Under the pieces are notes generated by a model. That model made no database searches. It was not told where the DNA came from and was given only the letters and a program-made list of their open reading frames with translations. Of a stretch of DNA of 64,000 nucleotides, positions 1 through 8,374 are shown piece after piece (within the stretch, counting starts at the first letter, position 1; every line of letters begins with the position of its first letter). Both the position numbers and the translations under genes were made by a program. This stretch comes from Leadbetterella sp964423865 (lineage in GTDB: Bacteria; Bacteroidota; Bacteroidia; Cytophagales; Spirosomataceae), in NCBI GenBank assembly GCA_964423865.1, contig CAYRGN010000012.1, forward strand, positions 23,827-87,826. The letters are read 5' to 3'.

Positions 1-78
1 ATCCAGGTAACTCAGGAACCTCAAAAAAGGCCGGGAAGTGTTGGTAGGGCGCGGTAAAAAGTTTCTCAGTATACTCAC
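1..78 (-). CDS. possible 5' end of an unrecognised gene, cut by the window edge
   Basis: Reading away from the window on the minus strand, an open frame begins with GTG directly after the stop codon of the bifunctional nuclease gene (stop at 79-81) and stays open for 26 codons to the edge. The short peptide contains no recognisable motif. The abutting position would suit a co-transcribed downstream gene. It could equally be untranslated sequence, because 78 bases is too short to judge coding character and another frame could be used. Confidence 0.3.
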   Translation of the reverse strand, partial: MSILRNFLPRPTNTSRPFLRFLSYLD

Positions 79-657
79 TTAATTCCTTTTTTCAATCTCA
101 TCTCTTATCTGGGCGGCCCGCTCATACTCTTCGTTGGCAATGGCATCTTTGAGCATGTGGTTCAGCTCTTCGTTGGAAAGGTGCCCCAGGCTGTTTCTCC
201 CGCCCTTGACCTTGACTTCCCGGGGAGGTGCTTCCTGTGCGGCTTCGTCATCGGATGAGATACCGGCTACGGTCAGCACTTCTTCTGTGGTATAGATGGG
301 CGCATTAAAACGGAGCGCGATAGCTACGGCATCGGAAGGGCGGGCGTCAATGTTTTTCTGGCGAATGCCGTCCGTACAGATAATGCGCGAATAAAAAACG
401 CCTTCCTGGATGTCGGAAATATGGATTTCCTCTACCGAGAAATCGAAAGACTTGGCAAAGGATTTGAAAAGATCATGGGTGAGGGGGCGCGTGGGCGAAA
501 GCTTTTCCATTTCAATGGCAATGGCCTGAGCCTCAAACATCCCGATAATAATAGGGAGACGCCTGTCGCCGGAAGCTTCACTCAATACCAGGGTAAAAGA
601 GCCGGCCTGGAGCTGGCTGGGCGACAAGTTCAATATTTCTAAACGTATTCTTTCCAC
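79..657 (-). CDS. bifunctional nuclease (BFN/DUF151) domain protein with C-terminal UVR motif
   Basis: 192 residues. Residues about 1-130 form a BFN (DUF151) domain, seen in the pattern LPIIIGMFEAQAIAIEMEKL and in the later DARPSDAVAIALRF signature, the usual hallmark of the family. After an acidic and basic linker, residues about 155-190 form a UVR motif (LNHMLKDAIANEEYERAAQIRDEIEK when read in pieces), the helical hairpin UvrB and UvrC use for contact. BFN-UVR fusions are common in Bacteroidota. The family takes its name from reported DNase/RNase activity of a plant and a Thermotoga member; the biological role in this phylum is not settled. The gene is followed within a few bases by a possible second gene running out of the window. 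No unusual residue changes were seen. Confidence 0.85.
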   Translation of the reverse strand: MERIRLEILNLSPSQLQAGSFTLVLSEASGDRRLPIIIGMFEAQAIAIEMEKLSPTRPLTHDLFKSFAKSFDFSVEEIHISDIQEGVFYSRIICTDGIRQKNIDARPSDAVAIALRFNAPIYTTEEVLTVAGISSDDEAAQEAPPREVKVKGGRNSLGHLSNEELNHMLKDAIANEEYERAAQIRDEIEKRN

Positions 658-723
658 ACTGCAAATATAGTGTCGAATTTCAAGTTTATTTCACCCGTCG
701 GAATGTTTATTCACAGAGACCGC

Positions 724-1533
724 TTACTTGCTGACCTCTTCATCGAGGCCGTCAGGCAGATAATACTCTACGGTGGCGCGTAATCTTACGTCTTTGGGCC
801 GGAGCTGGTAGTAGGCGTAAGGTGAAAGTTTAATCATGATGTTTTCATCCGGCCCTTTTTCACTGAGCTTGCCAATTACCTTGGCTACAATGGTGTGGCC
901 TGTGGCCTCATTGGTGATTTTGATGTGGGAACCCACCGGCGCGGTACGGTGGAGTGCCAGGTATTTGGTGGATTTGTTTGGGGTGTTGATCACTTCGGCC
1001 AGGCCGGTCTCCTTCATGTTTTTCCCGGTAGGGCGTAACCTCAGTTCGGCTTCCCGGTATGTGGTGGCCGCAATATGCGCAATGGTGGTGCCGTCTACAA
1101 TGAGGCGGTCATCTATCCGAATGGCGTTGCTGGTGATGTTATTGGCTTCTACCAGGTTGGAAATATCCACGTTGTACAAGCGGGATATCGAAAAAACCGT
1201 TTCATTTGGTTTTACAACATGAATGGTGGTCAACGTAGTGGGCGTCTTTTCTATAGTGGTGGGCGCAGGTGTGTTTTTTGGTGCGGTCGATACCACGGGC
1301 GCGGGCGTGTTTTTCGGGAATTTAATCACCTGCCCCACCTTAATATCACTGTTGCCGCTGGCAAAACCCGGGTTAAGGGTTTCCAATGTAGCAAAATTGG
1401 TATTGTATTTTTTAACCAGGCTGTAAAGCGTCTCTTTGGGAGCTACCGTATGCAGGATAAAGGACTCATCCGTTTGCGCGAAAGACGGCAAAGACAAGGC
1501 CAGTACGGTGAATGCGGCGATCAGTTGTTTCAT
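724..1533 (-). CDS. secreted protein with two LysM domains and an RlpA-like C-terminal domain
   Basis: 269 residues. The first 20 or so form a signal peptide ending in SFAQ. LysM 1 spans about residues 27-72 and LysM 2 about 104-148, both with the usual xVxxxETLxxLxxxYN start and a VGQxIxFP-like end; a Pro/Thr-rich linker separates them. Residues about 155-265 resemble the double-psi beta-barrel of RlpA-like proteins (GSHIKITNEATGHTIVAKV, then LSPYAYYQL). Known LysM domains bind N-acetylglucosamine polymers, so the protein probably sits in the periplasm on peptidoglycan. Lytic activity is not shown: the RlpA catalytic Asp/His context is not clear. It is divergently transcribed from kdsB and has its own promoter-like sequence. 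Confidence 0.75.
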   Translation of the reverse strand: MKQLIAAFTVLALSLPSFAQTDESFILHTVAPKETLYSLVKKYNTNFATLETLNPGFASGNSDIKVGQVIKFPKNTPAPVVSTAPKNTPAPTTIEKTPTTLTTIHVVKPNETVFSISRLYNVDISNLVEANNITSNAIRIDDRLIVDGTTIAHIAATTYREAELRLRPTGKNMKETGLAEVINTPNKSTKYLALHRTAPVGSHIKITNEATGHTIVAKVIGKLSEKGPDENIMIKLSPYAYYQLRPKDVRLRATVEYYLPDGLDEEVSK

Positions 1534-1553
1534 TTTGAGGAAAGCTTAGTATG

Positions 1554-1584
1554 CAAACCTAGTAAAATTTTTTGTCAAAGTCAA
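1554..1584 (-). promoter_or_regulatory. Bacteroidota-type promoter for the LysM/RlpA-like gene
   Basis: On the minus strand the sequence TAGGTTTG (1554-1561) fits the Bacteroidota -7 consensus TAnnTTTG, and a TTG lies 20 nt upstream (1582-1584) where the -33 element TTTG or TTG is expected. The start codon follows about 20 nt downstream of the -7 element. On the opposite strand a TAAATTTG at 1612-1619 could serve kdsB but lacks a well-placed -33 partner. Confidence 0.5.
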
Positions 1585-1641
1585 GAAGCTGGTATAATTA
1601 AAAATAGTGGTTAAATTTGTGGTAATAATGTACAAAGTCCC

Positions 1642-2388
1642 TTGAAAATCTTAGGAATTATCCCCGCCCGTTATGCCTCAAGCCGTTTACCGGCCAAATT
1701 GTTGCTGGAAGTCAACGGAAAAAGTATCCTCCAGATGGTGTATGAACAATGTTTGCGCGCCTCCAGCCTTTCCGATGTGATCATTGCTACAGACAATCCT
1801 ATTATAGAAGAACACGTGAAGGGTTTCGGGGGCAATGTGGCCATGACTTCGGATAAACACCCGAGCGGAACCGACCGCTGCGCCGAAGCCCTCAAAGTAA
1901 TGGGAGGAACGGTGAGCTATGATTTTGTGATCAATATCCAAGGCGACGAACCGCTGATGGATCCCGAAAATATCAACCGCCTCAGCGCCTCATTTAAAAT
2001 TACCTCGGAAATTTCTTCCGTATGCATCAAAATCAAAGATACAGACACCCTGCTGAACTCTAATGTAGTGAAAGTGGTGATGAATGAACAGCAGGAGGCC
2101 ATGTATTTCAGCCGCTCGCCCATTCCTCACCTAAGGGAGGTAGAAACCGACCGCTGGGTGGCAGAAGCCGACTTTTACAAGCACATCGGCATGTACGGTT
2201 TCCGGGCCGATATCCTGGAAAAAATCGTGAAATTGCCTGTAGCGCGGCTCGAAGGACAAGAGCGACTGGAGCAGTTGCGCTGGCTTTCCAACGGCTATAA
2301 AGTAAAGATGGTGGAAGTGTTTTCAGACGGGATTGGCATTGATACCGAGGAAGATTTCCTGCGGTTAAAGCAATTTTTGAACGGTTAG
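1642..2388 (+). CDS. kdsB: 3-deoxy-manno-octulosonate cytidylyltransferase (CMP-KDO synthetase)
   Basis: 248 residues, the normal KdsB length. It activates KDO with CTP to CMP-KDO in the cytoplasm for lipopolysaccharide inner-core synthesis. Visible family marks are the N-terminal IIPARYASSRLPAK nucleotide-binding loop, SGTDRCAEA, NIQGDEPLM with its metal-binding Asp, and GMYGFR near residue 190, followed by LEGQERLEQLRWL. The frame opens with TTG at 1642. No ATG is available before the IIPARYASSRLP motif, so the TTG start is taken as real. It is followed 32 nt later by porX on the same strand. Confidence 0.93.
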   Translation: MKILGIIPARYASSRLPAKLLLEVNGKSILQMVYEQCLRASSLSDVIIATDNPIIEEHVKGFGGNVAMTSDKHPSGTDRCAEALKVMGGTVSYDFVINIQGDEPLMDPENINRLSASFKITSEISSVCIKIKDTDTLLNSNVVKVVMNEQQEAMYFSRSPIPHLREVETDRWVAEADFYKHIGMYGFRADILEKIVKLPVARLEGQERLEQLRWLSNGYKVKMVEVFSDGIGIDTEEDFLRLKQFLNG

Positions 2389-2420
2389 AAACGTATCCAT
2401 TAATAACTAATAGAAAATTT

Positions 2421-3986
2421 ATGCAGCGTAGTACCATTTTGTGGGCTGATGACGAGATAGAGCTCCTGAAACCATACATCGTTTTTTTAGAAACCAAAGG
2501 TTATGATGTCACGCCCGTGCCCAGCGGCGCCGATGCCCTTGACCTGGTGGAAAAGCAAAATTTCGATCTTATTTTCCTTGACGAAATGATGGCCGGAATG
2601 ACCGGCCTGGATACCCTCACCGAAATCAAGAAGGTGAAGCCGAATATCCCGGTGGTGATGATTACCAAGTCAGAAGAAGAACGTATCATGGAAGAGGCAA
2701 TCGGTTCCAAAATTGCCGACTACCTGATTAAACCGATAAATCCGAACCAGATTCTGCTATCGGCTAAGCGACTGCTGGATAACAAGCGACTGGTAGCGGA
2801 AAAGACCAACTCCAGTTATATGCAGGATTTCCGCCAGCTGACCATGCAATACAATGAGGAGCTGGACTTCAGCGAATGGGCCGAAATTTACCGCAAACTG
2901 GTTTTCTGGGAACTTGAAATCGACGGGTCTACCGACAAATCCATGGAAGAAGTGTTCCAGATGCAGAAGTCGGAGGCCAACACGCGTTTTGCGGAGTTTA
3001 TTGAAGATAATTACGAGGAATGGATGACCAGTCCCAATGTGAAAAAACCGGTCATGTCGCACAATCTCCTCAAATCAAAGGTGTTTCCTCACCTGCGTAG
3101 CGGAGAACCCCTATTTTTTATATTGCTCGACAATTTCCGCCTGGATCAGTGGAAGATCCTGGAAGAAATCATCAGCGACTTTTTTGTGGTGGAAGACGAA
3201 GATTCCTATTACTCTATTCTGCCTACTGCCACCGGCTACGCCCGTAACGCAATTTTCTCGGGGCTTACTCCTCTCGATATGTCGCGCCAGCACCCCGACC
3301 TGTGGATAAACGACGAGGGCGATAACGAAGAAGGACTCAATAAGAACGAAGAAGAGTTTTTAAGAAGGCAGCTGAAGAAAAGTAACATTACCCACAGTTT
3401 CAGTTTTCATAAGATACTGAACAATACCCAGGCCAAGAACCTGGTAGACGGGTTCAATAACCTGTTGAAAGACGACCTGGTGGTGGTAGTGTTCAACTTT
3501 ATAGATATGCTCTCGCACGCCCGTACCGACATGGCAGTAATCAAGGAGCTGGCCCCGGACGAGGCCGCCTACCGTTCCATTACCCGATCGTGGCTGCTGC
3601 ATTCGCCTATCCTGGATTTCCTGAAGCTGATTGCTTCCCGGAACGGTCGCCTGGTAGTCACTACCGATCACGGCATGGTGAAGGTGCGGAACCCCAAACG
3701 AATTGTAGGAGACCGGAACGTAAACACCAATCTCCGCTACAAACAGGGCAAAAACCTGAACCTGGACGATAAGCGTGATTTTGTGATCGAAGTACGGAAG
3801 CCGGAGAGCTATAAGCTGCCTAGCCCCAATCTTTCTACGTCGTATTTCTTCACTACCAATGATTATTTCTTCGCTTACCCGAACAATTATAATCATTATG
3901 TCAGCCATTACCGCGATACCTTCCAGCATGGGGGCGTGTCTTTGGAGGAAATGATTATACCGGTGGTGAAAATGCGGGCCAGGTAG
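2421..3986 (+). CDS. porX: PorX-type response regulator with PglZ phosphatase-like domain
   Basis: 521 residues. Residues 1-125 are a CheY-like receiver: acidic pocket ADDE near residue 10, phospho-acceptor Asp in LIFLDEMM near 54, and the conserved Lys in LIKPI near 105. A helical region follows (about 130-210). Residues about 215-521 form a PglZ domain of the alkaline phosphatase superfamily, with metal-ligand motifs LLDNFRLDQW, VTTDHGMVK and a C-terminal FQHGGVSLEEM. This architecture is that of PorX, partner of PorY/SigP in control of type IX secretion genes in Porphyromonas and Flavobacterium. Type IX secretion genes are not present in this window, so the role is inferred from architecture. 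The gene probably shares a transcript with kdsB. Confidence 0.9.
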   Translation: MQRSTILWADDEIELLKPYIVFLETKGYDVTPVPSGADALDLVEKQNFDLIFLDEMMAGMTGLDTLTEIKKVKPNIPVVMITKSEEERIMEEAIGSKIADYLIKPINPNQILLSAKRLLDNKRLVAEKTNSSYMQDFRQLTMQYNEELDFSEWAEIYRKLVFWELEIDGSTDKSMEEVFQMQKSEANTRFAEFIEDNYEEWMTSPNVKKPVMSHNLLKSKVFPHLRSGEPLFFILLDNFRLDQWKILEEIISDFFVVEDEDSYYSILPTATGYARNAIFSGLTPLDMSRQHPDLWINDEGDNEEGLNKNEEEFLRRQLKKSNITHSFSFHKILNNTQAKNLVDGFNNLLKDDLVVVVFNFIDMLSHARTDMAVIKELAPDEAAYRSITRSWLLHSPILDFLKLIASRNGRLVVTTDHGMVKVRNPKRIVGDRNVNTNLRYKQGKNLNLDDKRDFVIEVRKPESYKLPSPNLSTSYFFTTNDYFFAYPNNYNHYVSHYRDTFQHGGVSLEEMIIPVVKMRAR

Positions 3987-4023
3987 TTTAGGAATACGTT
4001 ATAGCATTCTAAAAAGCAAAAAA

Positions 4024-4701
4024 TTACGCCGACAAATCCCGTACTTTACCCCCTTCGCAGTACAACGTTCTTTTGGGGTATTGCTCAATCAGGCCCAGTT
4101 CGTGGGTAGCCATCAGTATGGCCGTTTTGGAAAGCTGGTTGATTTTGAAGAAAAGTTTAAGGATCTCGATGGACTTTTCAGGGTCGAGGTTACCTGTAGG
4201 CTCGTCGGCCAGGAGAATCTCCGGGTGGTTAAGCAGGGCGCGGGCGATGGCGATCCGTTGCTGTTCACCACCGGAAAGCTGATGGGGCATTTTTTTGAGT
4301 ACATCGGGTAAACCCACCAGTTCGAGTACTTCGTGGATCCGGGCATCGATTTCGGCTTTGTCTTTCCAACCCATGGCACCCATAAAAAAACGCAGGTTCT
4401 GGTGAACGGAGCGGTCGGTGAGCAGTTGGAAATCCTGGAAGATGATGCCGATTTTACGGCGCAGGTAAGGTACTTCTTTCGGTGTGATTTTTTCGAGCTG
4501 AAAACCGGCGACCGAGCCGGAGCCTTTTTCCAGCCAAAGGTCGGCATACAGGGTTTTGAGCAGGGAGCTTTTTCCACTCCCCGTCTTCCCGATGAGGTAC
4601 ACGAATTCTCCTTCCGCAATACCGAAATTTACATCTGAAAGCACCAGGGCTTCTTTCTGATAAATATCCGCGTGGGAGAGTGTGATGACCTCGTTTGCCA
4701 T
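4024..4701 (-). CDS. ftsE: FtsE-like ABC transporter ATP-binding protein
   Basis: 225 residues forming one nucleotide-binding domain. Walker A is GKTGSGKSS (about 38-46), the Q-loop is IFQDFQLL, the signature is LSGGEQQRIAIARAL, Walker B is ILLADEPTGNLD and the switch His is in ATHE. Size and spacing match FtsE, which with FtsX couples cell division to peptidoglycan hydrolases; LolD-type lipoprotein transporters are the alternative because the families are close. No ftsX lies nearby, which is common in Bacteroidota. The gene starts 3 nt after the transaldolase stop, so they are very likely co-transcribed. Confidence 0.82.
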   Translation of the reverse strand: MANEVITLSHADIYQKEALVLSDVNFGIAEGEFVYLIGKTGSGKSSLLKTLYADLWLEKGSGSVAGFQLEKITPKEVPYLRRKIGIIFQDFQLLTDRSVHQNLRFFMGAMGWKDKAEIDARIHEVLELVGLPDVLKKMPHQLSGGEQQRIAIARALLNHPEILLADEPTGNLDPEKSIEILKLFFKINQLSKTAILMATHELGLIEQYPKRTLYCEGGKVRDLSA

Positions 4702-4704
4702 AGA

Positions 4705-5361
4705 TTATTTATTTCCTTTCGCGTAATCGGCCAGAAATTTCGCCAGTCCGATGTCGGTTAACGGATGATTAAGCAGAGCCAGTATGGCCGAAAGCGGACC
4801 TGTCATAACGTCTGCGCCGATTTTGGCACAGTTCAGAATGTGCATTGGTGTCCGTACCGAAGCGGCCAGGATCTCCGTGGCATACCCGTAGTTGTCATAG
4901 ATCAGGCGAATGTCCTCAATCAGGGTCAGTCCGTCGGTGCTTACATCGTCTAAACGGCCAATGAAAGGAGACACATAAGTGGCACCGGCTTTAGCAGCCA
5001 AAAGGGCTTGTCCTGCCGAAAAAACAAGAGTGCAGTTGGTTTTAATGCCCCGCTCAGAGAAATATTTAATGGCTTTAACGCCGTCTTTGACCATTGGTAT
5101 TTTTACTACAATCTGCTCGTGGAGTTTAACCAATTCCTGGCCTTCGCGGATCATGCCTTCAAAATCGGTGGCAATGACTTCGGCGCTTACGTCTCCGGTG
5201 ACAATTTTACAGATTTCCTTGTAATGATTTTTGATATTCTCTTCCCCCGTAATGCCTTCTTTGGCCATCAGGGAAGGGTTGGTGGTCACTCCGTCTAATA
5301 CACCCAGGTCCTGCGCTTCTTTGATCTCGGCAAGGCTGGCTGTGTCAATAAAAAATTTCAT
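4705..5361 (-). CDS. small transaldolase / fructose-6-phosphate aldolase family protein
   Basis: 218 residues, the size of the short TalC/Fsa family rather than the 320-residue classical transaldolase. The N-terminus MKFFIDTA, DGVTTNPSL, the Schiff-base lysine K87 in VVKIPM, NCTLVFSAGQA and YVSPFIGRLDD are all present. It would transfer or release dihydroxyacetone units in the non-oxidative pentose phosphate pathway; true transaldolase and fructose-6-phosphate aldolase activity cannot be told apart by eye. It lies downstream of the SRP RNA gene on the same strand and runs straight into the ftsE-like gene. Confidence 0.88.
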   Translation of the reverse strand: MKFFIDTASLAEIKEAQDLGVLDGVTTNPSLMAKEGITGEENIKNHYKEICKIVTGDVSAEVIATDFEGMIREGQELVKLHEQIVVKIPMVKDGVKAIKYFSERGIKTNCTLVFSAGQALLAAKAGATYVSPFIGRLDDVSTDGLTLIEDIRLIYDNYGYATEILAASVRTPMHILNCAKIGADVMTGPLSAILALLNHPLTDIGLAKFLADYAKGNK

Positions 5362-5390
5362 GATTATGTATACAGATTAAGATAAGGTCA

Positions 5391-5474
5391 AAAAAAATGG
5401 CAAATTCACCGCTCAACCACCTACCCTTGCTACCTTCCGGTCCTGGGGGATTCAGCAGGAGCTGGTAATTTGCC
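5391..5474 (-). ncRNA. ffs: signal recognition particle RNA, small bacterial type
   Basis: The minus strand holds CCAGGACCGGAAGGTAGCA, the near-invariant apical domain of SRP RNA (CAGGnCCGGAAGGnAGCA), inside a long hairpin. The ends pair: GGCAAATTACC at the 5' side (complement of 5464-5474) with GGTGAATTTGCC at the 3' side (complement of 5399-5410). A run of eight T follows at 5391-5398, as in a terminator. It binds Ffh and directs co-translational targeting to the membrane. A consensus promoter sits directly upstream. Exact ends are estimated to within a few bases. An open frame across it (5345-5587) is rejected. Confidence 0.9.
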
Positions 5475-5478
5475 GGTA

Positions 5479-5509
5479 CAAAGGTAGAAAAAATTTTCGG
5501 TAGCGCAAA
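5479..5509 (-). promoter_or_regulatory. consensus Bacteroidota promoter of the SRP RNA
   Basis: The minus strand reads TTTG (complement of 5506-5509), exactly 19 nt, then TACCTTTG (complement of 5479-5486). This is a perfect match to the TTTG-N19-TAnnTTTG promoter described for Bacteroidota. Transcription would begin about 5 nt downstream, at or next to the first paired base of the SRP RNA. Confidence 0.8.
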
Positions 5510-5568
5510 AAAATGGTATCCTAAAAAATCAAGGAGGGTAGTGTAAAGTGCCCGATGAAACAAAGCGT

Positions 5569-6360
5569 CTACATGGATTCTGGGCAAAGCGATGCCAGAT
5601 GGTCAAGGCCATACTTGTGCTTGTCGATCAGTAAAATAGTCAGTACGCAAAATTCATCTCTTATAGGAAGCCGTGGGGTTTTGTAATAAGAAATTGCACC
5701 GGTCTCCAAATGCTTTTTTAAGAGCATTTCTGCCGATCTGTTAATTCTGTCTATAGTCTTGCGGGAGAACTCCACTCCTTTTTTGTTAGGATCGGTAATC
5801 TTATATTCATTTAGAAAGAGGTCAAGATCTGTTTCGGAGATTATTTTTAAGCCGTCGAAAAGGATTTCGATATCCGGAATTAAATAATGCAATGAATGAT
5901 CTAAAAAAGACGCTTTCAGTCTTTTATTCTGATATATGCGGGCATGTCTGAAATGATCAGTGGTGAGTTCCTTGCACTTATTTGTTAAAAAATGGCGGTA
6001 TTGTGTTTTCAGTTTTTCAAAGTAGAGATCTGTACTTTCAGAAAACTGAAGAAACTCTTCTGATGAAACAATACGAATGAATTCTGCTTCAAACAGGCTT
6101 CTGAGGTCAGTATAATAAGCCAGTTCATTGTCACTCACGTCAGAAACCCGTAACCCGGCTTTTACATTCTCTATATTCTTTTGATATATCTTTTCAAAAA
6201 CCGGAAGTTGGGCTTTATCCAGTACCCGGGAATAAATATAATACTCATAATCTAAGTTTTCCCATTCGGAGAAATGAGGAGGAAAAGAGCTCAGGTCATT
6301 TAAAGACAAAACCTTGGCCGTCTGCTCCTTAGTTAGCTTCAATTCAGGATAAGTCAACAT
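5569..6360 (-). CDS. uncharacterised 263-residue protein
   Basis: I do not recognise the family. The protein is soluble-looking, rich in charged and aromatic residues and mostly helical in character, without signal peptide, membrane segment, Cys cluster or obvious catalytic motif. Notable stretches are YEYYIYSRVLDKAQ near residue 40, a Tyr/Lys-rich middle (QYRHFLTNKCKEL), and near the C-terminus INRSAEMLLKKHLE. The gene is AT-richer than its neighbours kdsB and uvrC, which could suggest later acquisition. It is divergent from uvrC and ends about 60 nt upstream of the SRP RNA promoter. The start ATG at 6360 is the first in the frame. Confidence 0.7.
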   Translation of the reverse strand: MLTYPELKLTKEQTAKVLSLNDLSSFPPHFSEWENLDYEYYIYSRVLDKAQLPVFEKIYQKNIENVKAGLRVSDVSDNELAYYTDLRSLFEAEFIRIVSSEEFLQFSESTDLYFEKLKTQYRHFLTNKCKELTTDHFRHARIYQNKRLKASFLDHSLHYLIPDIEILFDGLKIISETDLDLFLNEYKITDPNKKGVEFSRKTIDRINRSAEMLLKKHLETGAISYYKTPRLPIRDEFCVLTILLIDKHKYGLDHLASLCPESM

Positions 6361-6485
6361 AGTAGTATCTTTTTTATAGGTCTGCGGGCGAACTCGCAGG
6401 AAAAGGAATAGAGCGATATGAACTTTTTGTGGTAATTTTGAGTAAGGATTTTTGTTTCTAAAGTAGAAGAAGATCCTACAAATGT

Positions 6486-8294
6486 ATGATAAAATTTGAA
6501 TATAAAAATATCCTCCCTCTTCTTCCTTCCGAACCTGGAATCTATAAGTATTTCAGCGCGGAGGGGCAGATCATCTATGTGGGCAAGGCCAAAAACCTTC
6601 GTAACCGCATCAGTAGCTATTTTCACAACTACGACCGGGCCGATCGGAAGACCCGGAAGCTGGTGGAAAGCATCCATCGCCTGGAATATACCATTGTGCC
6701 TACCGAATGGGACGCCCTCCTTCTGGAAAATAACCTGATTAAGGAGCATCAACCCAAATACAATATCCTGCTTCGTGACGACAAAACTTACCCTTACATT
6801 TGCGTAACCAACGAGCGATTTCCACGGGTGATCTCCACCCGCCGCATTGAAGACCGGGAGAAAGGGAAAATGTACGGCCCTTATGTGAGCGCCAAACCCA
6901 TGTACGCCCTTCTGGATATGTTTTCCCAGTTGTATACCATCCGCACCTGCAAATACAACCTAAGCAAAGAGAATGTGGAGGCCGGTAAGTTTAAGGTCTG
7001 CCTGGAATACCATATCGGAAACTGCAAGGGCCCCTGCGAAGGATGGCAGTCGGAAGAAGCGTATATGAAGGAAATTGAACAGGTGCACGATATCCTGAAA
7101 GGAAACCTGGGACCGGCCCGGCGCTATTTCCAGGAACAGATGGAGTTCGCCGCTTCTAAAATGGCCTTTGAAGATGCGCATAAGGCCAAACTGAAACTTG
7201 AATTCCTGGATCATTACCAGGCCAAAGCCACGGTGGTTACGCCTACCATACGCGATGCGGACGTCTTTACCATTCAGTCTGACGAAACCGCCGCCTATGT
7301 GAACTACCTGAAAATTATCAACGGCTCTATCATCCAGACCCAGACCCTGGAGGTGAAGAAGCGTCTGAATGAGCCCGATGGAGAGATTCTGAGTATGATT
7401 ATGCTGGAATTGCGGAGTACGTACGAAAGCAATGCCCGAGAGATCATCAGTAATATCCGGCCGGATATCGATTTCAAGGCGAATATTGTGGTTCCACAGA
7501 CGGGCGACAAGAAGAAGCTGGTAGAGATGTCACTGCGTAACGTGATTTTCTACCGCCACGAAAAAGCCGAAAAGGAGGTGATTGCCAAGACCGGGAATAA
7601 CAATAAACGCGACCGGGTACTGATCAAAATGAAGCAGGACCTCCGCTTGTCCACACTCCCGCGCCACATTGAATGTTTTGATAATTCGAATATTCAGGGT
7701 ACCAACCCGGTGTCGGCCATGGTTTGTTTTATCAACGGCCAACCCTCGCCGAAGAATTACCGGCATTTTATCCCGCGAACGGTGGAAGGACCCGATGATT
7801 TTGCGACCATGCGGGAAGTGGTGGGACGGCGCTATGCCCGCCTGGTGGAAAACGGAAACACCCTGCCCGATCTCATTATTATAGACGGAGGCAAAGGACA
7901 GCTTTCTGCTGCCTGCGATGCCCTGAAAGAACTCGGGCTTTATGGAAAAGTGCCGGTGATTGGTATTGCCAAACGGTTGGAAGAGATTTATTTCCCGGAA
8001 GATTCCCTGCCCATTTATATCGATAAGAAATCGGAAACCCTTAAACTCATTCAGCGCTGCCGCGATGAAGCCCACCGTTTCGGAATCACCCATCACCGCA
8101 ACCGCCGCTCGAAAAACTTCCTGATCAGCAGCCTGGAGTCGGCGCCCGGTATAGGCAAGACCACCGCCACCAAAGTACTCGCCCATTTTAAGACCATTGG
8201 GAACATTAAGTCGGCCACAGACGAAGAGCTGGCCGGTGTGCTGGGAAAAGATAAAGCATGGCGTATCAGGGAATTCCTGGAAAATGAAAGCTAA
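6486..8294 (+). CDS. uvrC: excinuclease ABC subunit C
   Basis: 602 residues, the full UvrC length. The N-terminal GIY-YIG nuclease domain (about 12-95) shows PGIYKYF and IIYVGKAKNLRNRI and makes the 3' incision. A Cys-bearing segment (CKYNLSKENV to CKGPCEGW) and the UVR motif (about 205-240) follow. The RNase H-like nuclease that makes the 5' incision spans about 380-535, with ECFDNSNIQGT and IIIDGGKGQL carrying catalytic Asp residues. A tandem helix-hairpin-helix ends the protein (LESAPGIGKTTATKVL). It acts with UvrA and UvrB in nucleotide excision repair. The ATG follows a -7-like TAATTTTG at 6433-6440. Confidence 0.95.
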   Translation: MIKFEYKNILPLLPSEPGIYKYFSAEGQIIYVGKAKNLRNRISSYFHNYDRADRKTRKLVESIHRLEYTIVPTEWDALLLENNLIKEHQPKYNILLRDDKTYPYICVTNERFPRVISTRRIEDREKGKMYGPYVSAKPMYALLDMFSQLYTIRTCKYNLSKENVEAGKFKVCLEYHIGNCKGPCEGWQSEEAYMKEIEQVHDILKGNLGPARRYFQEQMEFAASKMAFEDAHKAKLKLEFLDHYQAKATVVTPTIRDADVFTIQSDETAAYVNYLKIINGSIIQTQTLEVKKRLNEPDGEILSMIMLELRSTYESNAREIISNIRPDIDFKANIVVPQTGDKKKLVEMSLRNVIFYRHEKAEKEVIAKTGNNNKRDRVLIKMKQDLRLSTLPRHIECFDNSNIQGTNPVSAMVCFINGQPSPKNYRHFIPRTVEGPDDFATMREVVGRRYARLVENGNTLPDLIIIDGGKGQLSAACDALKELGLYGKVPVIGIAKRLEEIYFPEDSLPIYIDKKSETLKLIQRCRDEAHRFGITHHRNRRSKNFLISSLESAPGIGKTTATKVLAHFKTIGNIKSATDEELAGVLGKDKAWRIREFLENES

Positions 8295-8321
8295 AGACCG
8301 TTAAAATTTGGAACGATTTTT

Positions 8322-8361
8322 CTTGGTAGTTTACGTATTAAATTTTAATTTTGTACGTAAA
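8322..8361 (+). promoter_or_regulatory. promoter and inverted-repeat operator of the DUF6364/PIN toxin-antitoxin pair
   Basis: A CTTG (8322-8325) and TAATTTTG (8346-8353) are separated by 20 nt and form a promoter. Two perfect 8-bp half-sites, TTTACGTA (8330-8337) and TACGTAAA (8354-8361), flank the -7 element; the second abuts it exactly. Binding to both half-sites would block RNA polymerase, as expected for autoregulation by the antitoxin. The antitoxin ATG follows 13 nt later. Confidence 0.6.
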
Positions 8362-8374
8362 ATGAATAAATCTC

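Noticed and set aside
5345..5587. 80-residue minus-strand frame
   Set aside because: It covers the SRP RNA, its promoter and the start of the transaldolase gene; the sequence is explained by RNA structure.
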